Positions 8,754 through 16,300 of a DNA stretch of 64,000 bases are shown piece by piece. A model generated the notes under the pieces. That model made no database searches. It was not told where the DNA came from and saw only the letters and a list, made by a program, of their open reading frames with translations. The DNA comes from Abiotrophia defectiva ATCC 49176 (lineage in GTDB: Bacteria > Bacillota > Bacilli > Lactobacillales > Aerococcaceae). A program made the translations under genes and the position numbers. Location: positions 186,001 through 250,000 of the forward strand of contig NZ_KI535340.1 of NCBI RefSeq assembly GCF_000160075.2. The letters run 5' to 3'. Position 1 is the stretch's first letter, and every line of letters starts with the position of its first letter.

Positions 8754-8779
8754 GTGCTATAATATAACTAGTATAGCAC
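8754..8779. promoter_or_regulatory. Symmetrical overlapping divergent promoters
   Basis: GTGCTATA (8754-8761) and TATAGCAC (8772-8779) form a perfect inverted repeat with a 10-bp spacer. On the plus strand it reads TGC-TATAAT (-10 at 8758-8763) toward the 8813 gene. On the minus strand it reads TGC-TATACT (-10 at 8775-8770) toward the RNase H-like gene. Each is an extended -10, so the two polymerase sites overlap. Confidence 0.65.
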
Positions 8780-8812
8780 GGATTTAAGTATTGACAAGAA
8801 AGAGGTGGCAAA

Positions 8813-9790
8813 ATGAGTGATGTAATTGAATTTCCGACCCATGCGGACCAATATTATCGCAAAGCACTCAGTGCCCTCAAGGTCCATGACTTTGGCCGTG
8901 CACAAGAATTGCTTATCAAGAGTTACGAGACGGATCCTCAGGTTCATGTCTTCGAGGAACTGATTAAATTATATATTGCTCGGGGACAAAAAGCTGACCT
9001 TTTGAACTGTTGGCAAACTTATTTCCCTGATATAGAAGCCGTTAATGATTGGAATGTTCTCCTCTTATATGGAGCTAGTCTGTCTCTCCTTTACGACTTA
9101 GACGCTGCCCTCTTGCGACTCTATCAGCTTCAAGCACGCTTCCAAGCAGCTGGATGGGACAATGAAGACCTCTTACCATTCATTCATCAACTCAATCATA
9201 CCCAGCGCTTAGCCCGGCGCTTGGAGCAAGCCCTGGATCAAGGTCAGGAAGCCATTGAGACTTTTATCAATCAAATCTATGACGGCCAAGGCTTTGAGTT
9301 ACTCAGTTTCCTTAAATATACCTACGACCTGCCTTTAGACAAGGCCTTGCCTTTCTTTAAGGCCATTCTGACTCATTCAGACCTACCTCAATATATCAAG
9401 AGTGACGTCTTACATTTCCTACTCTATCAGAACTATCCAGGTAAAGTAACCTACAACTGGTTTGGCCAAGTACATGACTTGACAGTAGCCAAACTCCAGG
9501 ATTACCGTCACCAACCATCTTATGTAGCTGGTCTTCAGGTGATTGAGGACTACTGCGAACAATTCAATCCTCATCTCATGATTGAGTTTTCCCAGCAGTT
9601 TGTCCTTCAGGCCTTAACCGTTTACCCCTATTTTGAAGAAGCCTTCGGTTCAGCCAAGGAGTGGTTCCAGCTTTTCTTAACGGAAAATGACCTACCGACT
9701 CCCTACGATCTAGTACCAGATGCTAAGCATCGCCAGACTTATCAAACTGTCGCGGCTGAGCTCTATCAATTAATCTACCAAGAACAATAG
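8813..9790 (+). CDS. Helical-repeat (TPR-like) protein of unknown function
   Basis: I do not recognise the family with certainty. The 325-aa protein is soluble and all-helical in appearance, without signal peptide or membrane segments. Residues 10-50 (YYRKALSALKVHDFGRAQELLIKSYETDP) look like a TPR unit. The rest is rich in aromatic and Leu residues in helical spacing, including LLSFLKYTYDLPLDKALPF, which also resembles a repeat. AGAGGTGGCAAA precedes the ATG. It is monocistronic, converges with the gene ending at 9857, and is expressed from the symmetrical promoter at 8758. A scaffold or adaptor role is a guess from the fold only. Confidence 0.7.
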   Translation: MSDVIEFPTHADQYYRKALSALKVHDFGRAQELLIKSYETDPQVHVFEELIKLYIARGQKADLLNCWQTYFPDIEAVNDWNVLLLYGASLSLLYDLDAALLRLYQLQARFQAAGWDNEDLLPFIHQLNHTQRLARRLEQALDQGQEAIETFINQIYDGQGFELLSFLKYTYDLPLDKALPFFKAILTHSDLPQYIKSDVLHFLLYQNYPGKVTYNWFGQVHDLTVAKLQDYRHQPSYVAGLQVIEDYCEQFNPHLMIEFSQQFVLQALTVYPYFEEAFGSAKEWFQLFLTENDLPTPYDLVPDAKHRQTYQTVAAELYQLIYQEQ

Positions 9791-9800
9791 TCTTCAGACC

Positions 9801-9838
9801 AAGAGCCTCCTATCGCAAACACGTGATAGGAGGCTCTT
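9801..9838. terminator. Hairpin between converging genes, probable bidirectional terminator
   Basis: AAGAGCCTCCTATC and GATAGGAGGCTCTT form a perfect 14-bp stem with a 10-nt loop between two converging genes. The T-runs on either side are poor, so termination efficiency is uncertain. Confidence 0.65.
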
Positions 9839-9856
9839 ATGTTAGACGCTGTGTGC

Positions 9857-10258
9857 TTAAATCCCTTGTTGAGCAGCAGGACTTAGGGGCTCTTCCCCTT
9901 CCTCATCATCTTGAATGAGATGCTCACAGTTGATGTAGGCGACAATATCCTTGAAATTGACGATGGTGCGGCTAGTACAAATATCCTTCATGGTCGGATC
10001 TGACCGGAGCCAATCGATGTCGACAACAGCGCTGTTGGTCAGAAGTTTACGGATGGTCCCCCGCATATGGACCTGCCGGAAGGTAAAGCGTATCTGGTCA
10101 CCAATCTCAGGCCGAATCTGTTCACGGACTCGCTGAATCATTTGGCAACCCGTCTCGAAATTGACATGCAAGAGGGAGGCTATCCGAGACTTAGTGGTCC
10201 CCCGTCTCAGCTCACGTTCTATGAGCTCACGCTCTGACTTAGTGACTTTGACTCTCAT
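9857..10258 (-). CDS. HTH plus DUF2187 (YkvS-like) protein
   Basis: This is a 133-aa protein of unknown function in two parts. Residues 6-42 (SERELIERELRRGTTKSRIASLLHV) look like a helix-turn-helix of resolvase or sigma type. Residues 50-107 resemble YkvS/DUF2187, a small beta-barrel domain: IGDQIRF, then RGTIRKLLTNSAVVDI, then TIVNFKDI in the characteristic spacing. The acidic C-terminal tail is not conserved in that family as I know it. The ATG at 10258 has GGGTGG five bases before it; the in-frame GTG at 10267 lies inside that site and is rejected. An extended -10 (TGC-TATAAT) lies at 10303-10298. A nucleic-acid-binding regulator is plausible. Confidence 0.7.
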   Translation of the reverse strand: MRVKVTKSERELIERELRRGTTKSRIASLLHVNFETGCQMIQRVREQIRPEIGDQIRFTFRQVHMRGTIRKLLTNSAVVDIDWLRSDPTMKDICTSRTIVNFKDIVAYINCEHLIQDDEEGEEPLSPAAQQGI

Positions 10259-10297
10259 ACGACCCACCCTTTCTGAATGAAACCGTTTCTAATTCTT

Positions 10298-10303
10298 ATT
10301 ATA
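10298..10303 (-). promoter_or_regulatory. Promoter -10 of the DUF2187-like gene
   Basis: TGC-TATAAT on the minus strand is an extended -10; no good -35 is seen. The 11-bp palindrome GAAACCGTTTC lies just downstream at 10279-10289. Confidence 0.55.
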
Positions 10304-10387
10304 GCACGTTTGGCGCGCTTTTTATAGCTTATAAGTCAAAAATTTCCCAATCCGACAAGAATTTGTAAGATAGTTTCGAATTTTTGT

Positions 10388-10417
10388 TTGAAACCGCCCC
10401 CATTTCCTTGTTATAAT
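10388..10417 (+). promoter_or_regulatory. Promoter of the 90-aa gene
   Basis: TTGAAA (10388-10393) and TATAAT (10412-10417) with an 18-bp spacer, 33 bp ahead of the start codon. Confidence 0.75.
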
Positions 10418-10449
10418 AGAAATAGCTTATAAAAAGAGGAGCGTTAACC

Positions 10450-10722
10450 ATGAATCAATCCATTATTACGACCCTTGTTTATGAAACCAAAGTCTCCATC
10501 GGTTCCTATTTCCACTTAGTGACGGACTGGTTCGCTAGCGACCAAGAAATCAAAACCGTCATTATTGACCAGGACCATGTCTATTCCAAGATTCTGTCCC
10601 TCTACCCTAATGGTTTTGTTATGTACCTCGAGCAAGACCAAGACGGCTCTATTTACCGGACCAATTTTCCCCTGATTCAAGCCAAAGATGCTGACTACTA
10701 TACCGTTCAGTGGGATGACTAA
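10450..10722 (+). CDS. Small orphan protein, 90 aa
   Basis: I do not recognise this protein. It has a good promoter, a GAGGAGCGTTAACC ribosome binding site and a normal composition, so I consider it a real gene. It is soluble, acidic (pI low from many Asp/Glu), rich in Tyr and Ile/Val, and predicted alpha/beta: ETKVSIGSYFHLVTDWFASDQEIKTVIIDQDHVYSKIL suggests a helix followed by a strand. There is no cysteine, signal peptide or membrane segment. It lies upstream of the MATE exporter on the same strand with no terminator between them that I can see other than the 10763-10814 inverted repeat. Confidence 0.65.
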   Translation: MNQSIITTLVYETKVSIGSYFHLVTDWFASDQEIKTVIIDQDHVYSKILSLYPNGFVMYLEQDQDGSIYRTNFPLIQAKDADYYTVQWDD

Positions 10723-10751
10723 ATTCCTGTTTGAAATAGCGCCAAAGCTAC

Positions 10752-10780
10752 TTGATTTTGCTAAGTGACTCCTTTATACT
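10752..10780 (+). promoter_or_regulatory. Promoter of the MATE gene
   Basis: TTGATT (10752-10757) and TATACT (10775-10780) with a 17-bp spacer. The predicted start near 10787 falls in the loop of the inverted repeat 10763-10814, so transcripts from it lack the left arm. Confidence 0.7.
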
Positions 10781-10814
10781 CAGAGTATTCATTCTGACTA
10801 TAAAGGAGTCACTT
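10763..10814 (+). promoter_or_regulatory. Long inverted repeat covering the MATE promoter and SD
   Basis: AAGTGACTCCTTTATA (10763-10778) and TATAAAGGAGTCACTT (10799-10814) are perfect 16-bp arms, extended inwards by TCAGA/TCTGA after one mismatch. The right arm contains the ribosome binding site AAAGGAG and touches the start codon at 10815. The left arm overlaps the promoter spacer and -10. It can act as DNA operator, as RNA hairpin hiding the SD in read-through transcripts, or both. Confidence 0.8.
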
Positions 10815-12170
10815 ATGCATAATATGACCACTGGGTCCCCCCTCAAACGCATTATTAACTTCTCCATTCCGCTCCTAATAGGTAATATTTTCCAGCTTGT
10901 CTATAATATGGTCGACACCTTTATTGTTGGACGCACCATGGGGCGAGATGCCCTAGCCGGGATTTCAGCTTCTTCTAGCGTCATGTTCCTGATTCTGGGC
11001 TTCGCTCAAGGGCTGACGGCAGGTTTAACAATCCCTCTGGCTCAAGCTTTTGGTGCTAGGGATTTCCATAAGGTAAGACGTTCGGTCACTATTGCTTGGA
11101 CCATCGCGCTCTGCGTCTCCATGGCCTTAACCTTCCTGTCTACCTTCTTCCTCCGCCAAATTCTAGAAATCATGATGACGCCACCTGAAATCATTCAATA
11201 TACATACGATTATCTCATCGTTATCTTCAGCGCTTGTACTGTCACCATGCTTTACAATTTACTAAGTAATATGATGCGGGCCTTGGGTGATAGCCGGACG
11301 CCCCTCTACTTCCTCATCATCGCGGCCTTAACCAATATCGTCTTAGACTATGTTTTCATCGTGAACGTGGGCATGGGGGTTGCGGGTGCTGGCTTCGCGA
11401 CAGTCTTGTCACAAGCTGTCTCGGTTGTCCTCTGCCTCTGGGCTATTCATCGCCGTTGGCCACTACTGCAGGTTTCCTGGCAAAAGGCCATGTTAGTAGC
11501 TGAAGAAATCCGTTATCACCTCAATATGGGCTTTCCAATGGCCTTCCAATCCTCTATTATTGCCCTTGGCTCCATTTCGGTCACGGTGGCTCTCAATCAG
11601 TTAGGTCCTCTAGCTATCGCAAGTTATGGCGCCGCATCTAAAATTGAACAGATTGTGATTTTAGTGCTCATGTCCTTTGGGATTGCCATGGCAACTTACG
11701 TGGGCCAAAACTTTGGTGCCGCCCAATTTGACCGTATCCGTCAAGGCGTCCGCCAAATGACCTTCTTATCTGTCGGTGTTGCGCTAGTGTCTGGCGTCAT
11801 CCTAGCGCTGACCGGAGCACAGGTTGTTACCCTCTTTGCAGAGGGTAGCCAAGGGCTGGAAATGGCCCACTATGGTCAAGTCTTCTTCTACTGCTCGGCG
11901 CCTGCTTACTGGTTATTAGCTTTACTCTTCATCTATCGCTATACCTTGCAAGGGCTTGGCGACAGCCTAATTCCGACCATTGCCGGTATTATGGAGTTGA
12001 CCATGCGGATGAGTGCTGCCCTGATTCTCAGCCAATATCTAGGCTTCGTCGGCCCAGCTATTGCCAGTCCTCTGGCCTGGCTAGGCGCATGCGTTCCCCT
12101 CTTTCTAGCCTATCACCATCACAAACATCATCTTCAAGAACGCTTCAACCAAAAGCTGGCCCAGAATTAG
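10815..12170 (+). CDS. MATE family efflux transporter
   Basis: This multidrug and toxin extrusion protein of 451 aa is predicted to have 12 membrane helices in two six-helix halves and to export cationic or dye-like compounds with Na+ or H+. The first half begins with MHNMTTGSPLKRIINFSIPLLIGNIFQLVYNMVDTFIVGRTMGRDALAGISASS, a typical MatE opening. The second half repeats the pattern near residue 240 (NMGFPMAFQSSIIALGSISVTVALN). The start at 10815 follows AAAGGAGTCACTT; upstream in-frame starts are rejected. Substrate is unknown. Regulation by the inverted repeat over its promoter and SD is likely; no regulator gene is adjacent. Confidence 0.92.
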   Translation: MHNMTTGSPLKRIINFSIPLLIGNIFQLVYNMVDTFIVGRTMGRDALAGISASSSVMFLILGFAQGLTAGLTIPLAQAFGARDFHKVRRSVTIAWTIALCVSMALTFLSTFFLRQILEIMMTPPEIIQYTYDYLIVIFSACTVTMLYNLLSNMMRALGDSRTPLYFLIIAALTNIVLDYVFIVNVGMGVAGAGFATVLSQAVSVVLCLWAIHRRWPLLQVSWQKAMLVAEEIRYHLNMGFPMAFQSSIIALGSISVTVALNQLGPLAIASYGAASKIEQIVILVLMSFGIAMATYVGQNFGAAQFDRIRQGVRQMTFLSVGVALVSGVILALTGAQVVTLFAEGSQGLEMAHYGQVFFYCSAPAYWLLALLFIYRYTLQGLGDSLIPTIAGIMELTMRMSAALILSQYLGFVGPAIASPLAWLGACVPLFLAYHHHKHHLQERFNQKLAQN

Positions 12171-12186
12171 TCTGGCCAGCTTTTTT
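12151..12186 (+). terminator. Terminator of the MATE gene
   Basis: AAGCTGGCC and GGCCAGCTT pair, followed by TTTTTT; the left arm lies inside the last codons of the gene. Confidence 0.88.
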
Positions 12187-12256
12187 GGCATACTAGAGCC
12201 ACTTGTGTAGGGAGGTTACAAGTTTCTTACAGATAGCGCAAAAACCGGCTCAAAAG

Positions 12257-12285
12257 TTGTCCTCAAGCCTTTTTTGCCGTATAAT
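12257..12285 (+). promoter_or_regulatory. Promoter of trhO
   Basis: TTGTCC (12257-12262) and TATAAT (12280-12285) with a 17-bp spacer, 48 bp ahead of the start codon. It probably also serves the PBP gene downstream. Confidence 0.8.
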
Positions 12286-12333
12286 GATACTATCCATAAA
12301 TTTATGTAGTTTGCAACTACAAGGAGGTAAATT

Positions 12334-13320
12334 ATGACCAAACCAATTCGCGTACTTCTTTACTACAAGTACGTTAACATCGAGAACCCTGAGAAGTTTA
12401 CAGCTGACCACTTGGCCTTCTGTAAGTCCATTGGCCTTAAGGGCCGTATCCTCGTTTCGAGCGAAGGGATTAACGGGACTGTCTCAGGTGACTACGAAAC
12501 TACTCAAAAATATATGGACTATGTCCACTCCCTACCAGGTATGGAAGACCTCTGGTTCAAGATTGACGAAGAAGAAGAGCAAGCCTTCAAGAAGATGTTC
12601 GTTCGTCACAAAAAAGAAATCGTTCACTTGGGCTTAGAAGATAACGACTTCGATAATGATATCAACCCATTGGAAACTACTGGTGCTTACTTGTCACCAC
12701 AAGAATTCAAGGAAGCTTTGCTAGACGAAAACACCGTTGTCCTTGATACACGTAACGACTATGAGTTTGACTTAGGTCACTTCCGTGGAGCTATCCGTCC
12801 TGACATTCGCAATTTCCGCGAATTGCCACAATGGGTACGCGACAACAAGGAAAAGTTCATGGACAAGCGTGTCGTTGTCTACTGTACAGGTGGTGTCCGT
12901 TGTGAGAAATTCTCCGGTTGGATGGTACGTGAAGGTTATAAAGATGTCGGCCAACTTCATGGCGGGATTGCTACTTATGGTAAAGATCCTGAAGTAAAAG
13001 GCGAACTATGGGATGGTAAGATGTACGTCTTCGACGAACGAATTGCGGTCGATATTAACCACGTAGATCCTGTTGTAATCGGGAAAGACTGGTTCGATGG
13101 CACCCCATGCGAACGCTATGTTAACTGTGGGAACCCAGAATGTAACCGTCGTATCCTAACAAGCGTTGAAAATGAAGACAAATACGTTCGTGGTTGCTGC
13201 CCAGAATGCCGTCGCCACCCACGCAACCGCTACATTGCGGAAAACAAATTGACTAATCAAGAATGGGAAGCTCGTCTCAATGCCTTAGGCGAATCCCTAA
13301 ATGATCAAGTAACGGCTTAA
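12334..13320 (+). CDS. trhO: tRNA uridine(34) hydroxylase, rhodanese domain
   Basis: TrhO (formerly UPF0176) hydroxylates U34 of tRNAs using O2 as a first step to 5-methoxyuridine-type wobble modifications. The 328-aa protein has the family layout: an N-terminal acylphosphatase-like domain (about 1-95, with GINGTVSG), then a rhodanese domain (about 125-225) whose active-site cysteine is C184 in [14 protein letters not shown]-terminal Cys-rich tail ([20 protein letters not shown]) is likely to bind zinc. AAGGAGGTAAATT precedes the ATG. The Gly/Asn/Lys codon bias of this gene looks strongly optimised, suggesting high expression. The PBP gene starts 33 bp downstream and probably shares the transcript. 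Confidence 0.93.
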   Translation: MTKPIRVLLYYKYVNIENPEKFTADHLAFCKSIGLKGRILVSSEGINGTVSGDYETTQKYMDYVHSLPGMEDLWFKIDEEEEQAFKKMFVRHKKEIVHLGLEDNDFDNDINPLETTGAYLSPQEFKEALLDENTVVLDTRNDYEFDLGHFRGAIRPDIRNFRELPQWVRDNKEKFMDKRVVVYCTGGVRCEKFSGWMVREGYKDVGQLHGGIATYGKDPEVKGELWDGKMYVFDERIAVDINHVDPVVIGKDWFDGTPCERYVNCGNPECNRRILTSVENEDKYVRGCCPECRRHPRNRYIAENKLTNQEWEARLNALGESLNDQVTA

Positions 13321-13353
13321 GAGCCATACCCCATAAGGAAAGTAGGTGAATGA

Positions 13354-16300
13354 ATGACACTAGACGATGACAAGAAGAAAGTGTCCGAACAATCGGACCA
13401 GCATTACTATGATGTCTCTTTTGACATCGAGCCTGATAAAGAGGATTCAAGGGGTCATTCTACCCCGCCTTCAAACGAGGCAACTTCTAAGCCATCACGC
13501 TGGGATAATTTCTACGAAGATTATTCCCGCAGACAAGCACAAGCTCGACAAGCGAACGCTGAAAGTAATGATCAAGCATCTACTTCAACTAACAAAGACC
13601 TGCTAGAGAGCAGTCAAACACCTGACTCAACTTCTAGTCAGGGGCAACAAGATCAAGATAGTTGGCATTACCAACCTAAGTCGGATGAAAAGACCGTCAT
13701 GGCTCAATCTTCCGAGTTCATCGATCGCTCTGTCAAACGCGTCCGTGACTTCTTCTCTAACTTCAATCCAAGTATTGATGAAGCCAACCCTTATAAGCAG
13801 ACTAACCAAGTGTCCGACCAGGACTTCCAATCTCATCTTTTCCAAGAGGAAACAGAAAAAGACCCTGTTAGTCCTGCCAAGGAAAAAGCCAAGAAGAAGA
13901 AAGTTCTTAAACCTTCAGAGCCTAAAGCTAAGCCAGAACTAGTGCAGCAAAGCGAGTTAAGCCCGGAGACTTCAAGCTCATCCGAGTCTTCTGACAAAGG
14001 CCCTCGTCGGCGTCGGCTCTTTGCCGGCATTGCCAATCGAGATAATCACGACCAAAATCCAGAAGAAGAAGCTAGCACAGACCTAGGGCTAGCAGGACCT
14101 GTTGACATGCCAGACTTATCTGCAGAATCTTCTGCTAGTTCTAAGCCTGCTAGTCGCGTTTACCAACCTCGCATTGAGCTCGACCAAGACAGTGCGGCTA
14201 GTCAACCCCTGCCAAGTCCTGCCGATATCCAAAAAGAACGCGAACGACGCCGTAACCTGGATCTTGAGCAAGCAAGAGCTAAGCAAACTCAGGAAAAGAG
14301 CTTGTTAGAATCAGACTCAGACGAGAAAGAAGAGGCTCGTGTCTATCAACCTTTAGATGCTGACTTATTAAGACCAAGTTCAGATCAGCCTAAAGAAGAC
14401 CAAGTGGGCGAAGTGAAAAGCCCTGCCCCTACTCAATCAGTCACTAACTCAAATGACTCCAAGTCAGACTTGGAGCCTAGCAATACGTCACAGGCTGCAG
14501 ATTCACTGGAAAGCTCTCAAGGCCAAGAAGAAGGCCCTCACCTTTCATCACGAGGTCGTGCCCGACTCAGTTCGCTCTTGTCCATTTTCGATGACATTAC
14601 ACCTATTGAGGTACCAAATCAGACCTCTGCTGTAGATGACTCAAGCCAAGGCCAAGAAGCTGGGCACTTAGAACAAAGTGCTAGAGGCTCAAGTTATCAA
14701 GAACCTAAAGCAGTATCTCAGGATAGACTTGAAATTGAGTCAGAAACTGAACAAGTGCCCGTTTCTTTAATCCATCCAGATGAGCCAAATCACTTGGATC
14801 AAGAAGTGGACGATCTATCTATCGAGCCAACAAGTTCCCAAGAGGAAGTTGAGGCTGAAGCTAACCTTCATCAAGAAAAATCTCATGATCAGCAATCAGA
14901 TTATGAAGCGCCGTCACTCGTTGATAGTCAAGAAAACTTGATTCCTCAAACATCTGAACCAACAGATCTAGAGTCAAGCTTAGCTGGGGAGACCTCAGAG
15001 CAGCATGAATCAGACTATTCTGATTCAGACTCAAGTTTAGACGACTATGACTTGGATTGGACGGCTAAGACTAGCAAGCAAGCTAGTTTGGACCCAGATT
15101 ACTTTGACCAAGCTCATACCAACGAGACTGAGTCAGACCTAAGCCATGATGTAGAAGAAGGGGCTCAAAGTCAAGATTCAGAAACTGAATCTGATGACCA
15201 AGCGCCCGCTGCCCTAGATTTGGCCGCTGCCGGACTAGGTGCTAGCCAAGATTCAGAACGCAAACGTCGTAAAGCCAAAGGAAAAGGTAAATCCAAGGCT
15301 AAGGTCATTGACCTGTCTAACTACACTGCCAGAGAAAAGATTTTCTTAGGTCTTAATGTGGCAGTCAATGTAGTTCGCCGCATTGCCCTCTATATCGTCT
15401 TGATTGGCCTCCTCTTAGGTTCCTTAGCTGCTGGGGCTGGGGCTGGTTACTTTGCCCACCTAGTCTCTGACACCAAGGTGCCTAATCGTGAAGAAATGGC
15501 TGCCAAGATTAACAAGTTGGAACAGCAATCCACCATTTACTATGCTAACGGGACACCGATTGCTAACGTCCAAGCCGATGTCATTCGGTCTGTGACTAGC
15601 CTATCTGATATCTCGCCTAACATCGTCAATGGTCTGGTATCGACTGAGGACTCCTCCTTCTATGAACATAAGGGGGTTGTGCCTAAAGCAATTCTGCGGG
15701 CTACCCTACAGGAAGTCTTGTCACCAGGTAGCGGGACCGGTGGTTCTACCCTGACCCAGCAATTGGTCAAGCAACGTCTCTTAACTAATGATGTCACCTT
15801 CTTCCGGAAAGCCAATGAAATTCTCTTGGCCCTCCGTCTGGAGCAATTCTTCAGCAAGGATGAAATCCTCACTGCCTATCTCAACGTGTCACCATTTGGT
15901 CGTGACCATAACGGGGATAACGTAGCCGGGATTGAGAAAGCTTCAGAAGGGATTTTTGGTAAGAAGCCTAGCGAGGTAAACCTGGCTCAAGCAGCCTTCT
16001 TGGTTGGCTTACCGCAGGACCCTTACAATTACACCCCTTACCAACAAAACGGGGAGCTTAAGACCGACTTATCAGCCGGGATTGGCCGGATGAAGGACGT
16101 CCTCTACTTCATGTACCGTAACCATAAAATTAGCGAGGCCGACTACCAAGCCGCTCTCAACTATGATATTAAGGCTGACTTCTTGCCAGCCGGCAGCCCA
16201 AGTGTCACACGCCAATCCTACCTCTACCGAGCAATGGAGCGAGGCGCTATCGAGCAAATCATGCGTCTCAATATTGAGCGTGATAAATTAACTTGGACTC

